NCBI RefSeq assembly: GCF_000341085.1
Contig: NZ_ANBA01000015.1
Span: forward strand, 62,001 to 126,000
Length of the DNA stretch: 64,000 nucleotides
Direction: 5' to 3'
Origin: Nocardiopsis ganjiahuensis DSM 45031
GTDB lineage: Bacteria > Actinomycetota > Actinomycetes > Streptosporangiales > Streptosporangiaceae
Part shown: positions 34,786 to 43,554 of the stretch, piece by piece
Layout of the letters: the number at the start of each line of letters is the position of its first letter
How positions within the stretch are numbered: the stretch's first letter is position 1
Program-made: the position numbers and the translations under genes
Notes under the pieces: generated by a model
Told to the model about the DNA's origin: nothing
The model's database searches: none
The model's input: the letters and a program-made list of their open reading frames with translations, nothing else

Positions 34786-36954
34786 TTGACCACGACGCCA
34801 ACCAGAACCTCAGCCGCGACCGGCACAGCCGGTGCGTCCGGCGGTTTCGGACCGACCACCGTGCTGGTCGCCAACCGGGGCGAGATCGCGCTCCGGGTCA
34901 TGCGCACCCTGCGCCGCACCGGCCTGCGCTCGGTCGCCGTCTACACGGACGCCGACGCCGGGTCCCCGCACACCCTGGCCGCCGACGAGGCGTTCAGGGT
35001 GGAGCGCTACCTGGACATCGACGCCATCGTCGCCGCGGCCCTGGCCGGCGGGGCCACCATGGTCCACCCCGGCTACGGATTCCTGTCCGAGAACGCCGAC
35101 TTCGCCCGGGCCTGCACCGACGCCGGGCTGGTCTTCGTGGGCCCGCCCGCCGCCGCGATCGAGGCCATGGGCGACAAGATCCGCGCCAAGGACACCGTGG
35201 CCGCCGCGGGCGTGCCGGTCCTGGGCGGGTTCACCGAGAAGCCCGGGCAGCCGCTGTCCGACGACGAGCTCCTGCGCGCCGCCGAGGAGACCGGCTACCC
35301 GCTGCTCATCAAGCCGTCCGCCGGCGGCGGCGGCAAGGGGATGCGGGCCGTGCACTCGCCCGACTCGCTGGTGGCCGAGGCCGCGGCCGCCCGCCGGGAG
35401 GCGCTGGCCTCCTTCGGCGACGCCACCCTGCTCGTGGAGAAGCTGGTCCAGCGGCCGCGCCACATCGAGGTGCAGGTGCTGGCCGACTCCCACGGCAACG
35501 TCCTGCACCTGGGCGAGCGCGAGTGCAGCCTGCAGCGCCGCCACCAGAAGGTGGTGGAGGAGGCGCCCTCGCCCCTGCTCGGCGAGGAGCAGCGGGCCAC
35601 CATGGGCGAGGCCGCCGTGGCCGCCGCACGCTCCTGCGGGTACGTGGGCGCGGGCACGGTGGAGTTCATCGCCGAGACCGGGTCCGACGGCGAGCTGTCG
35701 TTCTCGTTCCTGGAGATGAACACCCGCCTGCAGGTGGAGCACCCGGTGACCGAGGAGGTCGTGGCCGTCCGCGGCGAGCGCGGCGTGGACCTGGTGGAGC
35801 TCCAGCTCCGCGTGGCCGCCGGGGAGCCGCTGCCGTTCACCCAGGACGAGGTCTCGTGGGTCGGGCACGCGGTGGAGACCCGGATCTACGCCGAGGACGC
35901 CGACCGGGGTTTCCTGCCCTCGGGCGGTCCGATCCTGGCACTGCACGAGCCCTCGGGCCCGGGCGTGCGCGTGGACTCGGGTATCGCCGAGGGGGGCGCG
36001 GTGACCTCCGACTTCGACCCCATGCTGGCCAAGGTCATCACCTGGGGGGCCGACCGGGCCGAGGCGCTGCGCCGGATGGACGCGGCGCTGGGCTCCTACG
36101 CGCTGCTCGGCTGCGTGACCAACACCGCCTACCTGCGGCGGCTGCTGCTGCACCCGCGTGTGGTGGCCGGTGACCTGAGCACCGACCTCATCGCCGAGGA
36201 CCCGCCGCCCGCCGCCCCCGAGGGCGTCCCCGGGGAGGTCTGCGCGGCCGCCGCCGTGGACCACCAGCTGGACCTCGAAGGGCCGCCCGGTCCCGGAGGC
36301 GCCGGTTCCGCGGGCGCGGTGAGCGCCGACCGGTTCGCCGTGCCCGACGGCTGGCGGATGGGGGGTCCGGCCTGGACCCCGTGGCGGCTGCGGGCACCCG
36401 GGCAGGAGGCCACCGTCGTCAGGGTTCGACGCGACGGCGCCGCCGGCCGGTACCTGGTGAGCGTGGCCGACGGGGAGCCCGTCGCCCTGCGTGCCCGGCG
36501 CTCCGCCGACGGGACCCGGCTCACCGTCACCGCGCCCGACCGGATCCGCACCTACCTGCGCGCGGACGATCCGGCCACCGCACACCGGTGGCTGGGCATC
36601 GACGGCTCCGCCTGGACCCTGCACGAGGAGCCCGTCGCCGCCGCCCTGCGCGAGGACGACGCGGCCGCCGACGGCACGGTGCGCAGCCCCATGCCCGGAA
36701 CCGTCCTGGACGTCCCCGTCCGGGTGGGCCAACGGGTCACCGCCGGAACCACCCTGGCCGTGGTCGAGGCGATGAAGATGGAGCACTCCGTTCCCTCGCC
36801 CGTCGACGGCACCGTCACCACCGTGGCGGTCCGTCCCGGTTCCTCCGTGCCCATGGACGCCGTCCTGGTCACCGTCGAGGCCGAGAACCCGGCCGACGAC
36901 GCCCCTTCCACACCTGCTTCCACAACGGCTACCCCCGAGGAGCACCAGCGATGA
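34786..36954 (+). CDS. Acyl-CoA carboxylase biotin carboxylase/biotin carrier (alpha) subunit
   Basis: A 722-aa protein with biotin carboxylase N-domain (VLVANRGEIALRVMR), ATP-grasp domain (SAGGGGKGMR; EMNTRLQVEHPVTE), biotin carboxylase C-domain, a BT-like linker domain and a C-terminal biotinyl domain with the biotin-accepting Lys in EAMKMEHS. The start is a TTG at 34786 with AGGA upstream, 8 bp after the beta subunit stop; no ATG gives a full N-terminus. A Thr/Ala-rich head of about 15 residues precedes the domain. The length is normal for MccA/AccA1 subunits. It carboxylates biotin with ATP and bicarbonate for the beta subunit. Confidence 0.93.
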   Translation: MTTTPTRTSAATGTAGASGGFGPTTVLVANRGEIALRVMRTLRRTGLRSVAVYTDADAGSPHTLAADEAFRVERYLDIDAIVAAALAGGATMVHPGYGFLSENADFARACTDAGLVFVGPPAAAIEAMGDKIRAKDTVAAAGVPVLGGFTEKPGQPLSDDELLRAAEETGYPLLIKPSAGGGGKGMRAVHSPDSLVAEAAAARREALASFGDATLLVEKLVQRPRHIEVQVLADSHGNVLHLGERECSLQRRHQKVVEEAPSPLLGEEQRATMGEAAVAAARSCGYVGAGTVEFIAETGSDGELSFSFLEMNTRLQVEHPVTEEVVAVRGERGVDLVELQLRVAAGEPLPFTQDEVSWVGHAVETRIYAEDADRGFLPSGGPILALHEPSGPGVRVDSGIAEGGAVTSDFDPMLAKVITWGADRAEALRRMDAALGSYALLGCVTNTAYLRRLLLHPRVVAGDLSTDLIAEDPPPAAPEGVPGEVCAAAAVDHQLDLEGPPGPGGAGSAGAVSADRFAVPDGWRMGGPAWTPWRLRAPGQEATVVRVRRDGAAGRYLVSVADGEPVALRARRSADGTRLTVTAPDRIRTYLRADDPATAHRWLGIDGSAWTLHEEPVAAALREDDAAADGTVRSPMPGTVLDVPVRVGQRVTAGTTLAVVEAMKMEHSVPSPVDGTVTTVAVRPGSSVPMDAVLVTVEAENPADDAPSTPASTTATPEEHQR

Positions 36955-38108
36955 ACCGCCACGAACTCTCGACCGACCACGCGGACCTGCGGGCCGCCGT
37001 GGAGGCCTTCGCCCGCACCGAGGTCGCGCCGGTGATCGGCGACTTCTACGAGCGGGGCGCGTTCCCGTACGACATCATCGCCAAGATGGGCCGGATGGGC
37101 CTGTTCGGGCTGCCGTTCCCCGAGGAGCACGGCGGTATGGGCGGCGACTACTTCGCCCTCTGCCTGGCCCTCGAGGAGCTGGCCCGGGTGGACTCCTCCG
37201 TGGCGATCACCCTCGAAGCCGGGGTGTCGCTCGGAGCCATGCCGATCTACCGCTTCGGCACCGAGGAGCAGAAGAAGACCTACCTGCCCAGGCTCACCTC
37301 CGGCGAGGCGCTCGGCGCGTTCGGCCTGACCGAACCCGGCGGCGGCTCCGACGCCGGGGCGACCAGGACCACCGCGCGCCTGGAGGACGGCGAGTGGGTG
37401 ATCAACGGGACCAAGTCGTTCATCACGAACTCGGGCACCGACATCACCGCCCTGGTCACCGTCACCGCCGTGACCGGCGAGCGCGAGGACGGGCGGCCGG
37501 AGATCTCCTCCATCCTCGTCCCCAAGGGCACCCCCGGGTTCTCCGTGGGCCAGAAGTACTCCAAGGTCGGTTGGAACGCCTCGGACACCAACGAGCTGGT
37601 CTTCGAGGACTGCCGTGTCCCCGAAGCCAACCTGGTGGGCGAGCGCGGACGCGGCTACGCCCAGTTCCTGCGCATCCTCGACGAGGGCCGCATCGCCATC
37701 GCCGCGCTCTCCGTGGGCCTGGCCCAGGGCTGCGTGGACGAGAGCGTGCGCTACGCCCACGAGCGCCAGGCCTTCGGCCACAGCATCGGCCAGTACCAGG
37801 CGATCCAGTTCAAGATCGCCGAGATGGAGGCCCGCACCTACAGCGCGCGCCTGGCCTACTACGACGCGGCCTCCCGCATGCTCGCCGGCGAGCCCTTCAA
37901 GAAGGAGGCGGCCATCGCCAAGCTCATCGCCTCCAACGCGGCGATGGACAACGCCCGCGACGCGACGCAGGTCTTCGGCGGCTACGGCTTCATGAACGAC
38001 TACCCGGTGGGCCGCTTCTACCGCGACGCCAAGATCCTCGAGATCGGCGAGGGGACGAGCGAGGTCCAGAAGATGCTCATCGCGAGGGAGCTCGGGCTGC
38101 CCGCCTGA
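36951..38108 (+). CDS. Acyl-CoA dehydrogenase (isovaleryl/short branched-chain type)
   Basis: A 385-aa flavoenzyme with all acyl-CoA dehydrogenase signatures: FGLTEPGGGSDAG for FAD/substrate, ERQAFGHSIGQYQAIQFKIA, the QVFGGYGFMNDYPVGRFYRDAK block and the terminal IGEGTSEVQ with the conserved Glu. The ATG at 36951 overlaps the carboxylase stop by four bases (ATGA). It forms the enoyl-CoA substrate used by the carboxylase. In leucine catabolism it would act on isovaleryl-CoA, giving 3-methylcrotonyl-CoA. HMG-CoA lyase, which often sits in such operons, is not present here. Confidence 0.92.
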   Translation: MNRHELSTDHADLRAAVEAFARTEVAPVIGDFYERGAFPYDIIAKMGRMGLFGLPFPEEHGGMGGDYFALCLALEELARVDSSVAITLEAGVSLGAMPIYRFGTEEQKKTYLPRLTSGEALGAFGLTEPGGGSDAGATRTTARLEDGEWVINGTKSFITNSGTDITALVTVTAVTGEREDGRPEISSILVPKGTPGFSVGQKYSKVGWNASDTNELVFEDCRVPEANLVGERGRGYAQFLRILDEGRIAIAALSVGLAQGCVDESVRYAHERQAFGHSIGQYQAIQFKIAEMEARTYSARLAYYDAASRMLAGEPFKKEAAIAKLIASNAAMDNARDATQVFGGYGFMNDYPVGRFYRDAKILEIGEGTSEVQKMLIARELGLPA

Positions 38109-38119
38109 CCCGCGGACCA

Positions 38120-38167
38120 GCGGCCCCGGATGGCGTCATCGAAACCCGATGACGTCCCCGGGGCCGC
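38120..38167 (+). terminator. Strong bidirectional terminator
   Basis: GCGGCCCCGG (38120-38129) pairs with CCGGGGCCGC (38158-38167), and the inner CGTCATCG pairs with CGATGACG. GTTCTTCT follows. It separates the carboxylase operon from the convergent NTPase gene. Confidence 0.8.
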
Positions 38168-38185
38168 GTTCTTCTGTGTGGATCC

Positions 38186-41047
38186 TCAGGACCCGAGCCC
38201 GGCCAAGCGCTCACGTACGGCGGTGACCCACCGCTCCTCGGCTCCCTCGGCCTCCGGGAGCAGTGCCAGTACCTCCTCCAGCTCCGCTCGCGCCTCACCA
38301 GGGGACAGCTCTTCCAGTTGGTGAGCAAGCGTAGCGATCCACTGCCGGGTCATCAGGGGTTCGGCGTGATCCGGACCGTACAACTCGCACTCATTCCGGT
38401 AGAGCTGACGATGAAGGCGGAGCGCTTCCTCCAGGTCACCCTGTTTCCGCGTGCTGAACGCGAGGCACCCCAGGGCGTCCAAGGTCTTCGGATCAATGGG
38501 CCCCAGCAGGTCGTCGAAGGCCGCGTGCACCAGGATCAGCTGTTCTGCGGCCTCCTCGAAGCGTTCCTGGTGTTGCAGAGCGTGGGCGAGACAGTGCCGG
38601 TCCTGAAGCACCTTGGTGTCGCACTCGTCATTCGTTTCCAGACGATCCGCCAGGACTTCTTGGAAGGTGTTCGAGGCGCTCAAATGGTGCCCGAACCGGG
38701 CCAGAAAGTCGCCGTAGTCGTGTCTGCGTCCCAGCCAACGCTCTCCGCTGGCCTCTCCTGTCTCCTCCATCAACTCCAGAAGGCGCCTGTACTGCTTGAG
38801 GCCCTCCTGTTTTTGCTGTTTCACCAGGTTGTCAGCGAGACACCTGAGCAGGTCCCCGTACTTCCTGCGGTTCTCCGCGATGGCGTGTTCGATCTCGAAC
38901 CTGGCAGCCCCCTCCCCGGAATTGAGAAGGGACGCCAGATGTGCCCTGCGGTCGTCCAGTTCCGAGAGCACAGCCCGGTAATCGTGCTCCGCTTCCTCGT
39001 AGCGTTCCAGATCATCCAGGCGGTGGGCAGTGTGGTGCCGACTCTCGATACTGAGCAGATCCCTGCTCTCAGGGAACTCCTGGATCAGCTCGTCGTAGTG
39101 CCCTTGGCTCTCTTCCTCCTTTCCCCTCCTCGACATCACGCCGATCAGAGCCCGCAGCGTGACTTCGGTGTACGAGCTCTCCACCCCGAGCACCCGCCGC
39201 CTCGCCTCAAGCACCGCCCGGAACTCGGCCTCGGTCTCCGCCGAGTCGTTGGGAAGAAGGAGCGCCAAGTCGTGACGCGCTGTGAGAGTCTCGGGATGCT
39301 CATCACCGAGGACCCGCCTCTGCGCGGCCACAACGACGGAGAGTTCCTCCAGCCGTTCCGGCCTGGGCAAAGAGGCGATCGCGTACCTGTGTCGGACGAC
39401 CAACCGTACGGCGTCTTCCTCCTGGAACTTCTCGCTTCGCCTCCGCATCAGGGCCACAAGGTCCTCGGCTCGGCCTCGCTGGGAACTGAACCAGAGGTAG
39501 GCGAAGGTGCTGACCCCCGTGTACAGAACCATGGAGAGCGTTCCGGCCGGGCGATCATCCACTCGGCGCATCGCACCGATCACGTGCGGTGCCAGCAGGC
39601 GCCACCAGCCCCAGTTCGCGGTGGACTCGGGCGGGTGTTCCGCCCCCTTGGCGAGCATCTCCACGGCGGCGCCCCACACCGCCTCGCGCTCCTTCCCATC
39701 CGACTCGCGCACCCGGTGGGCGTTCGCGTCCAGGACCAGACGGTGGGCCCGCAGGCAGGGCACCGGACCGGCGCCGGCGAAGACCTCGGGAAGCTCCACC
39801 ACCTCCACCAGTCCCAGGTCGACCAGCGCCTCCAGGGCCCGGTCCACCCGGTCCAGGTCCGGGGGTTCCGGCAGGAGCCCGTGCCGGGACGCCGCTGCCA
39901 CGTCCAGCAGGTCCACCGGGAAGGGTTCGGCGGAGAAGCACGAGAGCAGGCGCATCAGCGGCCGCGCCTCCACGGTCCCCTGTTCGTCGAGGAGGTCGAG
40001 GCTCAGTTCCCAGGTACGGCTGATCAGACGGCGGTGCAGGCGTTCGGCGGCCCCCGTGCCCGGCGGCAGGCCCTGGTCCAGCAGTTCCGGGCCGAGATCG
40101 CCCACCGCCTCCAGATACGCGTCGAAGGTGCGTGTCCGGTGGGGCCCGCCGCCCCGCTGACGCAGGAGTCCGGCGCCGCGCGCGGTCCGTGCCAGGTAGG
40201 AACCGGCCAGGCGCAGGGCCAGGGGCAGACCGCCGAGGCGTTCGGACAGGGCTCGGGCCTCCTCCTCGGTTCCGGCGTTGCCCGCGAGGTCGATGAGGAC
40301 GTCCGCACCGTCCTCGGCGGACAGTTCGCGGACCGGGTGCAGGCGGGGCCCTTCGCCCCACGCCTCGGCGGTGCCCACACGGGTGGTGACCACGGTCAGT
40401 CCGGTCTCGCCGGCCCGGACCCATCCCGTCCCGTCGCACGCCGTGTGCCCGGCCTCGGCAAGCCGGTCGGGACTGTCCGCGTTGTCGAACACCAGCAGCC
40501 AGGGCCGTTCCGCGGCCTCCAGGCGCCCCCACAGCAGATCGGTGGCGCTGGCACCGCCCGCCCAGGCCTCGGCGACCTGCTCCTCGTCGGCGCCGAGCTC
40601 CAGCGCGACCTCCCGCAGGGCGGTCACCATGCGGTCGGGCTCGTCGGCCGACACCCAGAACACCGTGTAGCCGAGCGCACGGGCGTCCCGGGCCAGCCTC
40701 AGCGCGAGTGTGGTCTTGCCGCAGCCGCCGAGTCCGTGCAGAACCTCCACCTGGCCCCCAGGCGCGGCCAGGGCCTCACCCAGCAGTGCCAGGAGCCCGT
40801 CGCGGCCGCGTACCCGGGCGGGGAGCTCGCCGAGCGGCGGGCGGATCGAGTGCAGGCCGGGGCCGGCGGGGGCCGCGTCCGAGCCCGTACCCTCACCCGC
40901 GTCCGCGTCCTTTCGCCTCCAGGCCCGTTCCGCCTGTTCGCGCACACCCGTGTGGTCCGCCCCGTCCACCGCTTCGCGGAGGCGCTCGGCCAGGCGGCGG
41001 ACCTCCTCGGGAGCGTCCGGGTCGACGGGGTCCTGGGGGCGTGCCAT
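38186..41047 (-). CDS. STAND NTPase (NB-ARC-like) with C-terminal helical repeats
   Basis: A 953-aa cytoplasmic signalling ATPase. After a charged N-terminal helix region (1-75) the NB-ARC module has Walker A GLGGCGKTT (105-113), Walker B LLVFDNAD, an Arg-containing sensor in VVTTRVG and the GLPLAL motif of the winged-helix junction. Residues 560-950 are TPR-like helical repeats (for example LAHALQHQERFEEAAEQL, QGDLEEALRLHRQLY), which usually sense ligands. There is no recognised N-terminal effector. The 3' third is less GC-rich than neighbouring genes, a hint of acquisition. It is divergent from a small ORF and a kinase. It is probably a regulator or defence/conflict protein; the trigger is unknown. 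Confidence 0.88.
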   Translation of the reverse strand: MARPQDPVDPDAPEEVRRLAERLREAVDGADHTGVREQAERAWRRKDADAGEGTGSDAAPAGPGLHSIRPPLGELPARVRGRDGLLALLGEALAAPGGQVEVLHGLGGCGKTTLALRLARDARALGYTVFWVSADEPDRMVTALREVALELGADEEQVAEAWAGGASATDLLWGRLEAAERPWLLVFDNADSPDRLAEAGHTACDGTGWVRAGETGLTVVTTRVGTAEAWGEGPRLHPVRELSAEDGADVLIDLAGNAGTEEEARALSERLGGLPLALRLAGSYLARTARGAGLLRQRGGGPHRTRTFDAYLEAVGDLGPELLDQGLPPGTGAAERLHRRLISRTWELSLDLLDEQGTVEARPLMRLLSCFSAEPFPVDLLDVAAASRHGLLPEPPDLDRVDRALEALVDLGLVEVVELPEVFAGAGPVPCLRAHRLVLDANAHRVRESDGKEREAVWGAAVEMLAKGAEHPPESTANWGWWRLLAPHVIGAMRRVDDRPAGTLSMVLYTGVSTFAYLWFSSQRGRAEDLVALMRRRSEKFQEEDAVRLVVRHRYAIASLPRPERLEELSVVVAAQRRVLGDEHPETLTARHDLALLLPNDSAETEAEFRAVLEARRRVLGVESSYTEVTLRALIGVMSRRGKEEESQGHYDELIQEFPESRDLLSIESRHHTAHRLDDLERYEEAEHDYRAVLSELDDRRAHLASLLNSGEGAARFEIEHAIAENRRKYGDLLRCLADNLVKQQKQEGLKQYRRLLELMEETGEASGERWLGRRHDYGDFLARFGHHLSASNTFQEVLADRLETNDECDTKVLQDRHCLAHALQHQERFEEAAEQLILVHAAFDDLLGPIDPKTLDALGCLAFSTRKQGDLEEALRLHRQLYRNECELYGPDHAEPLMTRQWIATLAHQLEELSPGEARAELEEVLALLPEAEGAEERWVTAVRERLAGLGS

Positions 41048-41290
41048 ACCGGTCCTGCCTTCCTGCCGCGGGGGCCTGCGGGGGTTCGAGGGCTGCGGCG
41101 ACCGGGGCGGCCGGGGCGCACCGCGCTGCCGAACTACTCGCATTGTTCAGCGAACAACCGGCTCACGGCGGGTTGTTCGCGCCTTGTTCGTGGCCGCTTC
41201 CGGACAACCGGCGCCCTCCGTATCCATGGGATCACCGCACAGACGGTGCGGTTCCGCCGAATCGGCGGAGATCCCCGGAGGTCCCACCCC

Positions 41291-41482
41291 ATGGACACGC
41301 TCGCCCAGATCGTCACCGAACACGGACCCTCGGCCCCGCTCCTCCTGCGCGGACTCCGGATCACGCCCCGGGACGCCCGGGACTCCCGGAAGGCCGAGGA
41401 GGCCCGGGATCTGCTGCGTTCCCGGCCGGTCGAGGAGAGCCGACGGCGGGGGTGCGCGACGACTCCTTCACTGCAAGGATGA
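41291..41482 (+). CDS. Possible small protein upstream of the kinase
   Basis: A 63-aa open frame with a GGAGG ribosome binding site ahead of ATG 41291 and normal GC-rich third positions for the first 50 codons. The last 12 codons look less typical. It has one predicted helix and no known motif. It is divergent from the STAND NTPase and 43 bp before the kinase start, so it may be part of the kinase transcript. The assignment rests only on codon use and the ribosome binding site. Confidence 0.4.
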   Translation: MDTLAQIVTEHGPSAPLLLRGLRITPRDARDSRKAEEARDLLRSRPVEESRRRGCATTPSLQG

Positions 41483-41525
41483 CCTCACCCCAGCACCCCC
41501 TCTAGCCACACGAGGTCCCATCGCA

Positions 41526-42485
41526 GTGCCTCCCACCACCCCCTCTCCCCGTTCCACACCCGGCGGCGACCGGACCGGGGGCGCGACCGTCACGCCCCTG
41601 GGGGCGCACGACCCTGTCCGGCTGGGGCCGCACCGGTTACTCGGGCGGCTGGGATCCGGGGGGATGGGCACCGTCTACCTGGGCCGCTCCAGGTTCGGGC
41701 GGCTGGTCGCGGTCAAGGCCGTGCACCCGGAACTGGCCGACGAACCGGAGTTCCGGGCCCGCTTCGCACGTGAGGTGGGGGCGCTGCGGCGGGTCCGCAG
41801 CCCCTTCGTGCCGCGCTTCGTCGGAGCCGATCCCCGGGCACGGTCCCCTTGGCTGGCCACCGGTTTCGTGCCCGGTCCGACCCTGCGGGAGCGGGTCGAG
41901 AGCGCCGGTCCGCTGCTCGGCGGCACCCTGACCGGGTTGGCCGCGGGGGTGGCCTCGGCTCTGGCCGACATCCACGACGCCGGGGTCGTGCACCGCGACC
42001 TCAAGCCGAGCAACGTCATCCTCTCGCCGGAAGGCCCCCGGATCCTGGACTTCGGCATCGCCCGCACGGCCGACGCCACCGCACGGACCCCGAACGGCGG
42101 CGTCCGCACGTCGGGCAGCGCCTCCCGCACCGGGGCGGGCGAGGTGATGGGCACCCCCGGCTGGATCGCCCCCGAACGCCTCCACGGCGCCCCGGCGACC
42201 ACCGCCTCGGACGTCTTCAGCTGGGGACAGCTGACCGCCTACGCCGCCACCGGCCGCAACCCCTTCGGCCGCGGGAACTCCGAGGCGGTCAACCAGCGGG
42301 TGCTGCGCGGTGAGGCCAACCTGGCAGGGCTCCCCGAGGAGCTGCTCACCCCGGTCCGCGCCGCGCTGACCGAACCGCCCGAGCACCGGCCCGGCCCGGC
42401 TCAGATCCTCCGTGTGCTGGGGAGGGGCCGGAGGATGTCGGACACCCGCGGGGTGGCCAGCCGGATCGTGCACGACGAGTGGTAG
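41526..42485 (+). CDS. Serine/threonine protein kinase, catalytic domain only
   Basis: A 319-aa Hanks-type kinase. The Gly loop GSGGMGTVYLG, catalytic Lys in LVAVKAVHPE, HRDLKPSNVI, DFGIAR and IAPERL are all present. The protein stops after the C-lobe: no transmembrane helix, PASTA or other sensor domain follows, and about 30 Pro/Ser-rich residues precede it. The GTG at 41526 is the best start, although its GAGG site is somewhat distant. It is cytoplasmic, and its location opposite the STAND NTPase suggests that the two act in one signalling pathway. Substrates are unknown. Confidence 0.85.
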   Translation: MPPTTPSPRSTPGGDRTGGATVTPLGAHDPVRLGPHRLLGRLGSGGMGTVYLGRSRFGRLVAVKAVHPELADEPEFRARFAREVGALRRVRSPFVPRFVGADPRARSPWLATGFVPGPTLRERVESAGPLLGGTLTGLAAGVASALADIHDAGVVHRDLKPSNVILSPEGPRILDFGIARTADATARTPNGGVRTSGSASRTGAGEVMGTPGWIAPERLHGAPATTASDVFSWGQLTAYAATGRNPFGRGNSEAVNQRVLRGEANLAGLPEELLTPVRAALTEPPEHRPGPAQILRVLGRGRRMSDTRGVASRIVHDEW

Positions 42486-42547
42486 GAGCACGCCGCACCG
42501 CCCCGGCCCGGCCCGTGCAGGCCCTCGCGAGGGGTGTGCCCGAGGAC

Positions 42548-43090
42548 TCAGGCGAACAGCTCCACGAGGTCGTCCATGACGACGACGAGGACACCTGCGA
42601 CCAGCCCCGTCACCACGGTGAGAAGCACACCCGCCAGTTCGGCGGGCCCCGGAGCCCCCGCAGGCAGCGCGGCCAGTCCACCGGCCACGGCGACCACACC
42701 CAGTGCGGCGTTGCGTACCACGTGGCGCGAGGAGTACACCGCCCCGGAACGTCCGAAACAGTGGCAGCGCGCCGACGACCCGCGCCGCAGGGAAGCGAGG
42801 ATCACCGCCGTGAACACGGCCAGCAGGGCGAACGATCCGCCGAAGGCGATCCACCCCGCCGGTCCGATCCCCAGGGCATAACCCGCGAAGGCCGCGACCA
42901 CGGCGGCCTCCCCCGCGGCGGCCGCCCACGCCGCTGCGCTCAGCAGCCGGGTCGGCACCAGCCCCAGGGGTTCCAGGGAGGCTGCGAAGCCGCGGTGGTC
43001 ACGGACCTTGCCGAACGCGGAGACGGCGAAGACCGTCGCGAGCAGGGCCGCAGCCCCCGGCACCAGGTAGTCCCACAGCATCGTTGTCAT
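42548..43090 (-). CDS. MauE/DoxX-like membrane protein of the peptide cluster
   Basis: A 180-aa membrane protein with four to five helices and the MauE-type start (FAVSAFGKVRDHRGFAASL). A conserved Cys-His-Cys-Phe-Gly (109-113) lies at a helix boundary. MauE proteins work with MauD-type thioredoxins, like DsbD/CcdA, to move electrons for disulfide formation outside the membrane. The ATG at 43090 overlaps the S26 protease stop (ATGA); ATG 43081 has the better ribosome binding site distance and is an alternative. It is the last gene of the operon that follows the cysteine-rich peptide, so it probably supports oxidation of that peptide. Confidence 0.85.
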   Translation of the reverse strand: MTTMLWDYLVPGAAALLATVFAVSAFGKVRDHRGFAASLEPLGLVPTRLLSAAAWAAAAGEAAVVAAFAGYALGIGPAGWIAFGGSFALLAVFTAVILASLRRGSSARCHCFGRSGAVYSSRHVVRNAALGVVAVAGGLAALPAGAPGPAELAGVLLTVVTGLVAGVLVVVMDDLVELFA

Positions 43091-43554
43091 CCCTCCAGGC
43101 GGCGCAGCACGGTTCCGACGACCCGGCCGACCGGTACCAGACCGAACCTGCGCGAGTCGGTGCTGTGGTCGGAGTTGTCGCCCAGGACCGCCACGAACCC
43201 ATCCGGTACGGTCCTGGGCCCGCTCCCCCGGCCACCGGGGACGCCCTCGGGCACCGGGTCACCGGCCACCGCGGCCACTCGCTTGACGAGGTAGTTGGGG
43301 CGGCGCCGGTCGCGTTCGTCACGGAGCACGGGGGTCTCCGGATCGCGCAGGACCACGAGTTGGCGGGGGACGATCACCGTGCGCCGGTTGGCCCGTTCGG
43401 CGAGCATCCGGTCCCCCTGGCGCAGCGCGGGCAGCATGCTCACACCGGAGACCTCCGTGACGAAGACCCTGCGCCGGACCCACAGGAGCACGGCCAGGAC
43501 CGCGGTCACCGCCACGGCGGCCGACGATCCCAGTACGACGAGCGCGGTCAGCAC
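43087..43554 (-). CDS. S26 (signal peptidase I-like) protease of the peptide cluster
   Basis: A 155-aa membrane-anchored serine protease. One N-terminal transmembrane helix (about 5-25) is followed by box B with the nucleophile Ser39 in VSGVSMLP, box D with the general base Lys91 in NYLVKRVAAVAGDPV, and box E GDNSDHSTDSRRFG. It is shorter than housekeeping LepB enzymes. Its stop overlaps MauE and its start overlaps the ABC transporter by seven bases, so it is dedicated to this operon. The neighbouring exporter lacks a C39 peptidase domain, so this enzyme is the obvious candidate for removing the precursor leader outside the cell. Confidence 0.88.
   Translation of the reverse strand: MLTALVVLGSSAAVAVTAVLAVLLWVRRRVFVTEVSGVSMLPALRQGDRMLAERANRRTVIVPRQLVVLRDPETPVLRDERDRRRPNYLVKRVAAVAGDPVPEGVPGGRGSGPRTVPDGFVAVLGDNSDHSTDSRRFGLVPVGRVVGTVLRRLEG

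Noticed and set aside
38318-41482. Very long plus-strand open frame opposite the STAND NTPase
   Set aside because: The opposite strand has intact NB-ARC motifs and a ribosome binding site. Only its last 63 codons, beyond the NTPase start, were kept as a possible small gene.
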